Source: an uncultured Polaribacter sp.
Lineage (GTDB): Bacteria > Bacteroidota > Bacteroidia > Flavobacteriales > Flavobacteriaceae
Assembly: GCF_947501385.1 (NCBI RefSeq)
Contig: NZ_CANMVP010000006.1
Location: 1 to 64,000, forward strand
Direction: 5' to 3'
DNA length: 64,000 nucleotides
Shown here: piece by piece, positions 34,668 to 43,359 of the stretch
Layout: every line of letters starts with the position of its first letter
Numbering within the stretch: the first letter of the stretch is position 1
Position numbers and translations under genes: made by a program
Notes under the pieces: generated by a model
Seen by the model: only the letters and a program-made list of their open reading frames with translations
Databases searched by the model: none
What the model was told of the DNA's origin: nothing

Positions 34668-36455
34668 ATGAAAAAGAATTATTTCTTTAAATCGACATTA
34701 TTCTTAAAAGTCGTTCTTTTATCGAGTCTTTTTGTCATTCTTGTAATGGGTGGCATTACTTATATGCATATTTCTAATTTAACAAATTCCACAAAAATAG
34801 TTGTTAAAACCTATAAAGTAAATGTAGAATTAGAACGTATTATTTCCTATTTAAGGGAAGCTGAAAGTGATTATAGAAAATACATCGTAGAAAAAGATGT
34901 CTCTTATTTAAATCCATATTTAGATGCAAAAGAAAAAGTAAATAATTCTTTTCTCAAACTAAATGAGCTAATAAATGAAAATTCTAAGCAACATGAAAAC
35001 CTAACGGTTTTAAATAAATTAACAGATAGCCTTTTCTTTAACTTTTCTAAAACGAATATTTTTGTAGAAAATAACGAGACAAATACCAAAGCATTGAATT
35101 TGCTTTATTTTAAAGAAAACGCAATCATAGATAGTATTAGGCGTAAGACGAATGAAATGTTTTTTTTGGAGAATAAATTGTTCAATAATCGGCAAGAAAA
35201 ATATGAAAGTGATTTACAATTTACCCCATTATTTTTTTATTTAGTTTTACTAATTACACTTATAATAATAATTTTAGCCTACAGTAAAATTACGAATGAC
35301 TTAAAAAATATAAAAGTAAAAAACGACCAGTTACTGATTTTTAAGGAGTCTACAAATCAATCAGAAATTATTGGAAAACATGGTAATTGGGTCTGGCATA
35401 TCGAATCTGATATATTTACCTATTCAGATAATTTATACCGTCTTTTAGGCGAAGAACCTCAATCTTTTGAAGCCACCCTTGTTAATTTCTTAAAATTTGT
35501 TCATCCTGAAGATGTCGATAAATTAACAGAAGATTTAAATAAAATGACTCATGTTGAAGAGTTGCCTTTTATAAATTATAGAATCATACAAAAAAATGGT
35601 TCAATAAAATATTTAAAAGCTTACGCAAAATCTTTTTATAGTCTTAATGGGCAAAAAAGATTATTAGGTAATACCAGTGATATTACAGAGGAAATTGAAA
35701 GTATCATAGCACTTGAAGAACGGAACTTAGAACTAGAACGAAATAACAAAGAACTTTCTGCCTTTAATTATGCGGCAAGCCATGATTTACAAGAACCTTT
35801 ACGAAAAATACAAACATTTGTTTCTAGGTTAGAAGAAAAGGAAGCTGCTACGTTTTCTGACGCTGGGCATCAATATCTAGAGCGTATTAAATTTGCTGCT
35901 GGAAAGATGCGCATACTAATAGATGATTTACTTCAGTTTTCAAGAACCAATAAGCCAGATAAAGAATTTGTTGAAGCCGATTTAAATGCGCTTTTTGAAA
36001 ATGCAATGCAAGATGCGACAGTAATTATATTAGAAAAAAAAGCAAAAATTACAAGTGATACCTTACCAAAAGCAAAAGTAGTCGCATTTCAAATCCAGCA
36101 ATTGTTTTTAAATTTATTAGTGAATTCTTTAAAATACAGCAAAGAAGAGACGTTTCCAATTATAAAAGTGAACTATTCAAATGTAAAGGCAAAAGAAACT
36201 CCTCACCTATTAAAAGCAGCTGAAGGTAATTATCATAAAATTACTTTTACTGATAATGGCATTGGTTTTGATCAGAAATATGCCGAAAAAATATTTGATT
36301 TATTCAATAGACTACACAATAAACAAGATTATTCTGGAAGCGGAATTGGGCTTTCTATTTGTAAGAAGATTGTTGAAAATCACAATGGTTTTATTTTTTC
36401 CAAAGGAGAAATTAATGTTGGTGCTGTTTTTACGGTATATCTTCCAGTTATTTAA
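34668..36455 (+). CDS. Hybrid-less PAS histidine kinase with CHASE3-like sensor
   Basis: 595 residues. Membrane helix at about 11-31, an extracytoplasmic all-helical CHASE3-like domain (about 35-180), second helix near 184-205, a PAS domain (about 230-345; WHIESDIFTYSDNLYRLLGEEP), HisKA with ASHDLQEPLRKIQTF and HATPase with LLVNSLKYSKEE, DNGIGFDQKYAEKIF and GSGIGLSICKKIVE. A complete sensor kinase; ligand unknown. Together with the two preceding genes it forms a compact signalling operon. Confidence 0.93.
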   Translation: MKKNYFFKSTLFLKVVLLSSLFVILVMGGITYMHISNLTNSTKIVVKTYKVNVELERIISYLREAESDYRKYIVEKDVSYLNPYLDAKEKVNNSFLKLNELINENSKQHENLTVLNKLTDSLFFNFSKTNIFVENNETNTKALNLLYFKENAIIDSIRRKTNEMFFLENKLFNNRQEKYESDLQFTPLFFYLVLLITLIIIILAYSKITNDLKNIKVKNDQLLIFKESTNQSEIIGKHGNWVWHIESDIFTYSDNLYRLLGEEPQSFEATLVNFLKFVHPEDVDKLTEDLNKMTHVEELPFINYRIIQKNGSIKYLKAYAKSFYSLNGQKRLLGNTSDITEEIESIIALEERNLELERNNKELSAFNYAASHDLQEPLRKIQTFVSRLEEKEAATFSDAGHQYLERIKFAAGKMRILIDDLLQFSRTNKPDKEFVEADLNALFENAMQDATVIILEKKAKITSDTLPKAKVVAFQIQQLFLNLLVNSLKYSKEETFPIIKVNYSNVKAKETPHLLKAAEGNYHKITFTDNGIGFDQKYAEKIFDLFNRLHNKQDYSGSGIGLSICKKIVENHNGFIFSKGEINVGAVFTVYLPVI

Positions 36456-36682
36456 TTTCTACACCTTCTTTTTATTTACTAAGTAATGAATAAAAGTCTC
36501 AAATACTAGTATTCGTGGCGTTTTTATTTAAAACACTTGGCTAATTCCTGAATTACAATGTTTTTCAAAGAGCTTTAAATAGCAATTCTATAACAATCAA
36601 TTAAAATGTTGTAACATAAAAGAACCAATAGGGTTCTTTCTTTGTATTTGAAATTAATCCTATTAATTTAAAATCAAATAGT

Positions 36683-36835
36683 ATGAAAAGTTTATTATAT
36701 ATAGTAGCAGTGGTACTTATTATAGGATGGGCTCTAGGGCTATTTGTTTATAATGCAGGAGGATTGATTCATATTTTATTGGTCATTGCAGTAATTGCGA
36801 TATTATTAAAGCTTATAGGTGGAAAAGACAGGTAA
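36683..36835 (+). CDS. 50-residue two-helix membrane protein (lmo0937/DUF5670 type)
   Basis: MKSLLYIVAVVLIIGWALGL then FVYNAGGLIHILLVIAVIAI and a LLKLIGGKDR tail: two membrane helices separated by NAGG, exactly the layout of the lmo0937 family of tiny stress-related membrane proteins. It has ATG at 36683 and TAA at 36833-36835, and is easily missed because of its size. Upstream gap (36456-36682) and downstream gap (36836-37053) contain no other gene. Confidence 0.85.
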   Translation: MKSLLYIVAVVLIIGWALGLFVYNAGGLIHILLVIAVIAILLKLIGGKDR

Positions 36836-37053
36836 ATACAATACCATCTTGATCATAAAGAAACAACAATACTAAAAACTAATATTTTGAAATCATCAAT
36901 GAATGTGATTGGTGTTTCTTTTCAAAAAAACGATTGTAGGTAGGTCAAATTCTATTGAGAAAAATTGATCTATTAAACTTTAGCTTATTGAAAACATTTA
37001 ATAACATAACTACAAAATCTAATAAAAAATAAATACAAACTAAAAATAAAAAA

Positions 37054-37557
37054 ATGAAAAAGCTTTTAATAACAGCGATCATAGTATTAATTTCTAGTGC
37101 AACTATAAATGCTCAAGAAATTTCGAAAAATGCTTTAGGATTACGATTAGGTGACAGTGATGGTTTTGGTGCAGAAGTATCGTATCAAGCACGTTTAAGT
37201 GATAACAATAGGTTAGAATTGGGTTTAGGCTGGAGAAATAGTAAAAATTATGATGGATTTAAAATAACCGGTTTGTACCAATGGGTTTGGAATATTGAGG
37301 GCGGTTTTAATTGGTATGCTGGACTTGGTGGTGGCGTTGGATCGTATAGTTTTAGTGATGATAATAACTTTAATAATGGAGATGATTTTAATGATACTTT
37401 TGTATTTGCCGCAGGTGATATAGGTATTGAATATAATTTTGATATCCCAATCTTAATTTCCCTAGACTTTAGACCAGAAATGGCTTTTGGTGATAAACGT
37501 TATAATAACAATGATTTAGATTTAGATATTGCATTAGGTATAAGATATCAGTTTTAA
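37054..37557 (+). CDS. Outer-membrane beta-barrel protein
   Basis: 167 residues with a signal peptide (cleavage after NAQ, residue about 21) and a run of alternating hydrophobic/aromatic strands (FGAEVSYQARL, NRLELGLGWRNS, FNWYAGLGGGVGSY, DIGIEYNFDIPI) ending in YQF, the C-terminal aromatic typical of outer-membrane barrels. About eight strands, OmpX/OmpW size. Function unknown. Followed by a terminator. Confidence 0.88.
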   Translation: MKKLLITAIIVLISSATINAQEISKNALGLRLGDSDGFGAEVSYQARLSDNNRLELGLGWRNSKNYDGFKITGLYQWVWNIEGGFNWYAGLGGGVGSYSFSDDNNFNNGDDFNDTFVFAAGDIGIEYNFDIPILISLDFRPEMAFGDKRYNNNDLDLDIALGIRYQF

Positions 37558-37581
37558 ACAAATAATTCTTTGAAATTAATT

Positions 37582-37612
37582 ATCCTCGAGTTAGCCCCTC
37601 GAGGATTTTTAT
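37582..37612 (+). terminator. Intrinsic terminator after the beta-barrel gene
   Basis: ATCCTCGAG / TTAGCCC / CTCGAGGAT followed by TTTTTATT. Nine-base stem, T-run on the plus strand. Confidence 0.8.
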
Positions 37613-37777
37613 TGATTAAAACAGTATACCATACTGCTTAATAAGTTTTATGAACCTTATTGTAGAAAAGTATTTTTAAAAACGGATGCTATGCAATTTT
37701 TTGTAGTTATAATTACATCAATTTAATTGTATCTTTGCCCACATTATTATATTAAATAATCCGTTTTTTTATTTTCT

Positions 37778-38389
37778 ATGCCTTTTAAAAAATTACATCC
37801 CGTTATCAAAGAAATTATAGAGCGTAAAGAAATAACAACTCCTACTCCTTTTCAAAAAGCGAGCATTCCTGTTATAAAAAGTGGTGCTAACATATACTGC
37901 ACAGCTCCAAAAAACAGCGGAAAAACAACCACTTTAATACTAACTACCTTACAAAAATTAAAATGTGAGGAAGTTGGAATTGCACCAAGAGCAATCGTTT
38001 TGGTGGCTAATAACGAAAGTGCGTTGCAATTGTATGATACTTTTTTAAAATATACAAAACCAACACTATTGCGTCTTTATGTAGCTGATGAAAAGCAGCA
38101 TATAGAATTGCTAAAATCAGAGATTTTTGAAGGTGTAGATATTCTAATTTCCACACCCAAAACAATAAATAAGTTGCTTTTGCTAGAAGGTGTAAATACT
38201 ACGCAACTAAAGATTTTCAGTATCGATGATGCAGAATTTTTAACTCAAAAATCTTCAACTACAGATTTAATGTCTATTACACAAAGCGTTCATAAATGCC
38301 AGTTTGTAATATATGCTGAGAAAATGCACCCGAATTTAAAACGTTTTGAGTCTTATTTTATGCAACATGCTAAAACCATTGCTATTTAG
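37778..38389 (+). CDS. Single-domain DEAD-box-like ATPase
   Basis: 203 residues covering only the first RecA-like half of a DEAD-box helicase: Q-motif-like TPTPFQKASIP, Walker A APKNSGKTTT, ISTPKTINKLL (motif Ib position), and FSIDDAEFLT in place of DEAD. There is no second helicase domain and the following DNA holds an unrelated gene, so it is not a helicase by itself; similar stand-alone proteins occur in flavobacteria. A TATCTTTG box (37730-37737) lies 40 bases upstream. Confidence 0.75.
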   Translation: MPFKKLHPVIKEIIERKEITTPTPFQKASIPVIKSGANIYCTAPKNSGKTTTLILTTLQKLKCEEVGIAPRAIVLVANNESALQLYDTFLKYTKPTLLRLYVADEKQHIELLKSEIFEGVDILISTPKTINKLLLLEGVNTTQLKIFSIDDAEFLTQKSSTTDLMSITQSVHKCQFVIYAEKMHPNLKRFESYFMQHAKTIAI

Positions 38390-38453
38390 ACATCAAAGAG
38401 ATTAATCATCTATAATTTCTTTAGATGTAATCACTAAACAACATTAAAAATTA

Positions 38454-39092
38454 ATGATACCGAAACTGCATTATATCTCTCAAGGAAATTCGCCCAAAGA
38501 GGTTTTAGAAAATATACAAAAAGCGTGTTCTTCAGGCGCGGAACTAGTACAATTGCATTTAAAAAATGTTTCAGATAAAAAATTTTTAGAGGTAGCCAAA
38601 GAAGCGAGAGAAATTACTTCTTATTTTCAAACAAGATTGATTATACACGAGCATTATAAAATAGCAAAAGAAGTAAAAGCAGATGGTGTTCATTTAGAAA
38701 AAAATGGCATCTGCCCTACTATAGCAAGAATACATATATACACTTGGCAAATTATTGGTGGCACCGCAAATACGCTAAAACATTGTAAAACATTGCTTGA
38801 GAAACAAGTTGATTATATTACTTTAAGTCCTTTCAAATCTTCCATAACTCAAAACAAAAAATATCCAGATTTAGGATTGAACGGTTTTACTTTAATTACA
38901 GAAGCCTTAAAAACGGAAACTCCAATCATAGGTTCTGGAGAAATTACAATAGCAGATGTAAAAGATATTTTGGAAACAGGTGTTTCTGGAATTGCCGTTT
39001 CTGAAGCAGTCACTCAAAATTTCGATAGAATAAAAACATTCAATCAATTATTAAACGCGTCTTCAACAGAAGAACAGCGCCATACTTTTTAG
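38454..39092 (+). CDS. ThiE/TenI-like thiamine phosphate synthase family protein
   Basis: 212 residues, a TIM barrel. Family blocks in order: GAELVQLHLKNVSDKKF (the conserved Arg/Lys pair is His/Lys), RLIIHEHYKIAKEVKADGVHLEKNG, IIGGTANTLKHC, VDYITLSPFKSSITQNKKYPDLG and TPIIGSGEITIADVKDIL. Substitution at phosphate-binding positions makes full thiamine-phosphate synthase activity uncertain; TenI-like function is an alternative. No other thiamine gene nearby. Confidence 0.75.
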   Translation: MIPKLHYISQGNSPKEVLENIQKACSSGAELVQLHLKNVSDKKFLEVAKEAREITSYFQTRLIIHEHYKIAKEVKADGVHLEKNGICPTIARIHIYTWQIIGGTANTLKHCKTLLEKQVDYITLSPFKSSITQNKKYPDLGLNGFTLITEALKTETPIIGSGEITIADVKDILETGVSGIAVSEAVTQNFDRIKTFNQLLNASSTEEQRHTF

Positions 39093-39111
39093 TAGCAATA
39101 ATATTGATTTT

Positions 39112-39315
39112 ACCCGTTGTGCATTTTGAGTTAAATGTATTCCAAAATGTCAGTTCGAGTGATTTTTGATAAAAAAAATCGTATCGAGAACTAGTTTAGA
39201 AACGAAAATTATTACCTAACTGACTGACGGTAGGCAGGTTCTCGATACAAATTTCACTTATTTCAATCGTGAAATTCACTCGGATTGACAGGATTTATCA
39301 AAATGCACAACAGGT
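39112..39315. mobile_element. MITE-like element, 204 bp, 18-bp terminal inverted repeats (copy 2)
   Basis: Left ACCCGTTGTGCATTTTGA (39112-39129), right TCAAAATGCACAACAGGT (39298-39315), one mismatch. Internal arms TATCGAGAACTAG and TTCTCGATACAAATTTC can fold back. Most of the interior matches the left and right parts of the element at 25042-25683; a short extra stretch (CCTAACTGACTGACGGTAGG) is present here instead of the 219-bp units. It lies 20 bases after the ThiE-like gene. Confidence 0.75.
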
Positions 39316-39472
39316 TTGATTTTATATTTTAAATAGAATTATCCTATTAGATAAAGGTAGAATTAATTTTGTACTTATTTTTTCAAATACGCTAATGATT
39401 CATCTAATAAGGTTAAAAGAATCTATTATATGAGCTTAGCTTTGCAGTAAGAAATAAAATTTAAATCGAATT

Positions 39473-39503
39473 AAAGATACTTTTTGATGAGTATCTTTTT
39501 TTT
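39473..39503 (+). terminator. Terminator-like hairpin just before the SDR start codon
   Basis: AAAGATAC / TTTTTGATGA / GTATCTTT followed by TTTTT, ending 13 bases before ATG 39516. It could end read-through from upstream or work as an attenuator in the SDR leader. Confidence 0.55.
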
Positions 39504-39515
39504 AAAATAATAAAA

Positions 39516-40337
39516 ATGAATAAAAAGACAATTTTAATTACAGGTGCAGGATCAGGTTTAGGAAAAGGAACGGCTTTAGGGCTTGCTACAAAAGGTCATA
39601 AAGTGATTGCAGGAGTTCACAAATGGGAACAAAAATCGAGATTAATCGAAGACGCTAAAAAAGCAGGTGTTGAAGAGAACCTTGAAATCATCAAATTAAA
39701 TATTTTAGACCTAATGGATTGCCAAAAAGCCTGGGAATATGATGTTGATATTTTGGTAAATAATGCTGGTATCGGACATTCTGGACCTGTTTCTGAAATG
39801 CCAGTAGGTTTAATTCGTGAAGTAATGGAAACAAATGTCTTTTCAAACCTTGAATTTGCCCAACCATTTATTAAGAAGATGGTGGATAAAGGCAGTGGAA
39901 AATTAGTCTTTGTTTCTTCTGTAGCTGGACTTTCTACATCACCCTATTTAGGTGCTTATAATGCATCTAAACACGCGTTGGAAGCGATAGTTCAATCATT
40001 ACGAGATGAATTAACTCCAATGGGACTTACAGTTGCTACCATTAATCCTGGACCTTATGAAACTGGTTTTAATGATAGAATGTATGATAATTATGCACAA
40101 TGGTTTGACAAAGACATGCATTTTACACCAAAAGAAAAAATTGAGGAAGCAGCCCAAGTAATGGCTGAAAATCAATTTGATCCAAAAGAAATGATTGAAA
40201 AAATGATTGAAGTGATTCCTCAAGATTCTCATGATTTTAGAACAATTCTACCAACCAATTTTGTGGAGATGTGCAAAGATTATCAAGAAAAACAATATAG
40301 CATTCAATCTGACGCTGTAGCACCTTCAAAAAAATAA
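39516..40337 (+). CDS. Short-chain dehydrogenase/reductase (classical SDR)
   Basis: 273 residues. NAD(P)-binding GAGSGLGKG (about residues 9-17), NNAGIGHSG, catalytic Ser in VSSVAGLS, and YNASKHALE with Tyr and Lys (YxxxK) in place. A classical, complete SDR, probably NADP-dependent, acting on an unknown alcohol or ketone. Monocistronic: a hairpin precedes and a terminator follows. Confidence 0.93.
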   Translation: MNKKTILITGAGSGLGKGTALGLATKGHKVIAGVHKWEQKSRLIEDAKKAGVEENLEIIKLNILDLMDCQKAWEYDVDILVNNAGIGHSGPVSEMPVGLIREVMETNVFSNLEFAQPFIKKMVDKGSGKLVFVSSVAGLSTSPYLGAYNASKHALEAIVQSLRDELTPMGLTVATINPGPYETGFNDRMYDNYAQWFDKDMHFTPKEKIEEAAQVMAENQFDPKEMIEKMIEVIPQDSHDFRTILPTNFVEMCKDYQEKQYSIQSDAVAPSKK

Positions 40338-40358
40338 CAATTTTTAAATATGTACAGG

Positions 40359-40389
40359 AACTCTCAAAATTATTTTTGGGAGTTTTTTT
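40359..40389 (+). terminator. Intrinsic terminator after the SDR gene
   Basis: AACTCTCAAAA / TTAT.. / TTTTGGGAGTT followed by TTTTTT. Eleven-base stem with one G:T-type pair and a T-run. Confidence 0.8.
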
Positions 40390-40617
40390 ATGTAATAAAA
40401 TTGAGAACTTTTAATTCTATTTTTTACAAGAATGTTAATTGTTCATTCGAGAATTCCGAAATTTTAGAAGAGCACTATTCGTCTTCTAAACAGAGGTTTC
40501 GACTGCGCTCAACCAGACAATTTAATTGATTTTGAGAATTAAATTTAGTAGTATCTATCTTTACAATAATTTTATTTTTTAGGAGAAAAAATTCACGTAA
40601 TAAAGATTTTTTGAAAG

Positions 40618-40653
40618 GAGGCAGAGCCTCGAGAAATTCTTTTCGATTAAATT
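40618..40653. repeat. Left copy of a 36-bp inverted repeat
   Basis: GAGGCAGAGCCTCGAG followed by AAATTCTTTTCGATTAAATT. Its reverse complement lies at 45365-45400 with a single mismatch (35 of 36). It itself contains the palindrome GAGGCAGAGCCTC. The surrounding gap 40390-40696 has no gene; 40490-40515 holds a TCGACTGCGCTCAACCAGAC fragment related to other dispersed repeats. Confidence 0.85.
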
Positions 40654-40696
40654 AAAAAAATGATTCAAAAACACGCTAAAAAACTATATTCGCGCC

Positions 40697-41597
40697 ATGT
40701 GGATGTATTTGGGTTTATTGGCAGCACTTTTTCTAGGATTACATAATTTATGCAAGAAACATGCAGTGCAAGGAAATGAGGTTTTCCCTGTACTTTTAGG
40801 TACACTTCTTTCAGGTTTTTTGCTATTTATTCCGTTATTTATGAGTTCTATTTATGATCCAGAATTTACAAAAGAAATTGGCTTTTATATTGCTAGTATT
40901 CCTTGGGAAACACATGGTTTTATTTTTATAAAATCGTTAATTATGACGGCTTCTTGGATTTTGGCATACCAATCTTTAAAAGCATCTGCCCTTAACCATT
41001 GTGACTCCAATACGCTCTGCAGGCCCGTTTTTTACTTTTATTGGAGCTATTTTAATTTATAATGAGCAACCTAATTCTTACCAATGGGTTGGGTTTTTCT
41101 TAATTATTTTTTCAGTTTTATTGTATTCTAAAATAGGAAAAAAAGAAGGCATCAATTTTAAGCGTAACAAATGGGTTTTCGCCATTATTGGCGCCACTTT
41201 TTTAGGAGCTACAAGTGGTTTGTATGATAAGTTTTTAATTCAGAGTTTGGTCTTGAATCCGCAGACATTACAATTTTGGTTTTGTTTTTATACAATCCTC
41301 ATTTTATTGGTTATTTTATCTGTTACTTGGTTTCCGTTTAAAGAAAAAAGAAAAGCTTTTAAATTTCGTTGGACCATTATTGCCGTTGGAATTTTATTAC
41401 AAACTGCAGATTATTTTTATTTTAAAGCCCTACAAGATACTGAGGCGTTAATTATGTTGCTTTCTGCTATAAAACGTAGTCAGATATTGATTGCTGTTGT
41501 TGCTGGAGGTCTTATTTTTAAAGAAAAAAATAAACGCAAAAAATTGATTCCATTAGTAGGTATTATGTTGGGTGTGTTTTTGATTTTATATTCATAA
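40697..41597 (+). pseudogene. EamA/DMT-family transporter gene interrupted by a one-base frameshift
   Basis: Two frames together encode one drug/metabolite-type transporter with about nine to ten membrane helices. The first frame is correct to AYQSLK near 40980; then it must shift so that the second frame (HLPLTIVTPIRSAGPFFTFIG) continues without loss. Removing one A from the AAAA run at 40978-40981 restores a continuous protein of roughly 300 residues. It is either a real inactivation or a sequencing error in a short homopolymer. No other defect is seen. Confidence 0.8.
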
Positions 41598-41764
41598 GCG
41601 ACTTGTTGAGATTTTTCAATTGTTCCTCATTTCGTAAGAATAAACGTCCTTTAATTTTACTGTAGAAGGAAACAGATTTTAATCTTTTATCATTTAAATA
41701 GTTTCACCTTATTTAAAATGGCAACCTTGTAGGAATTCTTATCTTTGTATTCAAATAACTACTA

Positions 41765-42346
41765 TTGAAAGATTTGCAACAGATAAAAGCATACTTAGAA
41801 CAAATAGCCACCATTTCCAATTCAGATTGGGAGTTCTTCACTTCAAAATTACAGCGTCGTGTTATTCCAAAGAAAACTATTTTTTTAAAGCTAAATGAGA
41901 TAGAAAATCATATTTCTTTTGTAGAATCTGGTGTTGTTCGTTTATACATTCCTAAAGAAAATCCTGAAAAAGAAACTACTTTTGGTTTTAGTTTTAAAGA
42001 TCAATTTATTAGTGCTTATGATTCTTTCTTAACACAGCAACCTTCTGTCTACGAACTTCAAGCATTAACGGAAACTACGCTTTTAAGCATTACGTATGCT
42101 GATCTGCAAGCAGTGTATAAAACAACTCAAATAGGAAATTTGATTGGCAGGTTAACAGCAGAACGCCTCTTTTTGTTAAAATCTAAGCGAGAACAATACT
42201 TGTTAAACCTGTCTGCTGAAGAACGCTATTTAAAAGTGTTTAAAGAGCGTCCAGAACTTATAAAGGTAATTCCATTAAAATTTATTAGCTCCTATATTGG
42301 TGTTACTGCACAAGCTTTGAGCAGAATTAGAAAACGTTTGCTATAA
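41765..42346 (+). CDS. Crp/Fnr-family regulator
   Basis: 193 residues. Cyclic-nucleotide-binding beta roll (about 20-120; FLKLNEIENHISFVESGVVR) and a C-terminal HTH in which FISSYIGVTAQALSRIRKRL is the recognition helix region. No Cys cluster, so it is not an oxygen-sensing Fnr. The frame has no ATG near the start; TTG 41765 is the likely initiator. A TATCTTTG box (41740-41747) sits 18 bases upstream. It is followed 58 bases later by the desaturase gene, a plausible target. Confidence 0.88.
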   Translation: MKDLQQIKAYLEQIATISNSDWEFFTSKLQRRVIPKKTIFLKLNEIENHISFVESGVVRLYIPKENPEKETTFGFSFKDQFISAYDSFLTQQPSVYELQALTETTLLSITYADLQAVYKTTQIGNLIGRLTAERLFLLKSKREQYLLNLSAEERYLKVFKERPELIKVIPLKFISSYIGVTAQALSRIRKRLL

Positions 42347-42376
42347 GTATCTAAATATTTTATTGATTTAGGTTCA

Positions 42377-42407
42377 TTGTTTCAATTAGAACAACAAAGT
42401 ATCTTTG
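42377..42407 (+). promoter_or_regulatory. Bacteroidota-type promoter before the desaturase gene
   Basis: TTG at 42377-42379 (-33 element) and TATCTTTG at 42400-42407 (-7 element, TAnnTTTG) are 20 bases apart. The transcript would start near 42413, in the A-run right before ATG 42420, giving a very short leader. Confidence 0.65.
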
Positions 42408-42419
42408 CAAAAAAAAAAT

Positions 42420-43163
42420 ATGACAATCGTTATTTTTGTTTTAGTGCTTTGGTATGGAGGTTTGTTTTTTCAATCTTTCTTTTTACATAGATATGCCGCG
42501 CATCAAGTATTCACCATGTCTAAAACCATGGAGCGCATTACCTTTGTTTTAACTTGGTTTTTTCAAGGCGCAAGTTATTTAAGTGCTTACGGTTATGGTA
42601 TTATGCATCGCATGCATCACGCATATACAGATACAGAAAAAGACCCACATTCTCCGTCTTATGATGATAATTTATTTGCAATGATGTGGAAAACAAAAAC
42701 CATTTATCAAGATATTAATGATCAGAAGGTAGCTATCGATCCGCGCTTTACTAAAAACGTACCTCAGTGGAAAGCTTTTGACACTTTTGCAGGATCTAAA
42801 TTTTCAAGAATTTTATGGATTAGTTTCTATATTTTATTCTTCGTATTCTTTGCAACCTCTTGGTGGCAATGGATTTTATTACCCATTACTTTTCTAATGG
42901 CACCGATTCATGGGGTAATTATCAACTGGTTTGGTCATATTTATGGATATGTAAATTATCAAATGAAAAACACCAGTAAAAATCTTTTTCATTTCGATTT
43001 TTTAATGATGGGTGAAGGCTATCATAACAACCACCACAAACATGCTAGCAGAGCCAATTTTGGAGTAAAATGGCATGAAATTGACATGACGTATGTTATC
43101 ATAAAAGTACTGAATGCCTTTGGTATTATTCATTTAAAAACAAATTTAGATAGTAACTCATAA
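42420..43163 (+). CDS. Membrane fatty-acid (acyl-CoA/acyl-lipid) desaturase
   Basis: About 247 residues. The three His boxes of stearoyl-CoA-desaturase-type enzymes are present: HRYAAH (23-28), HRMHH in YGIMHRMHHAYTDTEKDPHSP (about 60-64), and HNNHH in GEGYHNNHHKHASR near 206-210. Four membrane helices. It adds a double bond to fatty acyl chains and helps keep the membrane fluid in cold. I choose ATG 42420; a TTG five codons upstream is in frame but lies in the -7 box. Followed by a terminator. Confidence 0.93.
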   Translation: MTIVIFVLVLWYGGLFFQSFFLHRYAAHQVFTMSKTMERITFVLTWFFQGASYLSAYGYGIMHRMHHAYTDTEKDPHSPSYDDNLFAMMWKTKTIYQDINDQKVAIDPRFTKNVPQWKAFDTFAGSKFSRILWISFYILFFVFFATSWWQWILLPITFLMAPIHGVIINWFGHIYGYVNYQMKNTSKNLFHFDFLMMGEGYHNNHHKHASRANFGVKWHEIDMTYVIIKVLNAFGIIHLKTNLDSNS

Positions 43164-43183
43164 TGATTATTAAATAGTATTTT

Positions 43184-43215
43184 AAATCTGATAGAAGTAA
43201 TTCTATCAGATTTTT
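43184..43215 (+). terminator. Intrinsic terminator after the desaturase gene
   Basis: AAATCTGATAGAA / GTAA / TTCTATCAGATTTTT. Perfect 13-base stem with a four-base loop, T-run on the plus strand. Confidence 0.88.
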
Positions 43216-43315
43216 CATTTTTTATGAATCCTCTTTATAGATTAAACTAATATCCTCTATTCTTTAGCATCAATTTTTATTATAGGTCGATAAATACAAT
43301 GATTTATTAAAAAAG

Positions 43316-43343
43316 AATGAACGTTCATTTTTATATATCTTTG
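43316..43343 (+). promoter_or_regulatory. Palindromic operator and -7 box of the TetR gene
   Basis: AATGAACGTTCATT (43316-43329) is a perfect 14-bp palindrome of the kind bound by TetR proteins. It ends 6 bases before the TATCTTTG -7 box (43336-43343), so a bound repressor would cover the promoter. ATG 43360 follows; self-repression of the TetR gene and its downstream genes is expected. Confidence 0.75.
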
Positions 43344-43359
43344 TATTCGTATTCAAATT

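Noticed and set aside
37778..38389. Truncated helicase pseudogene
   Set aside because: It has a clean start and stop, a promoter-like box, and stand-alone one-domain relatives are common in flavobacteria, so I keep it as a gene.
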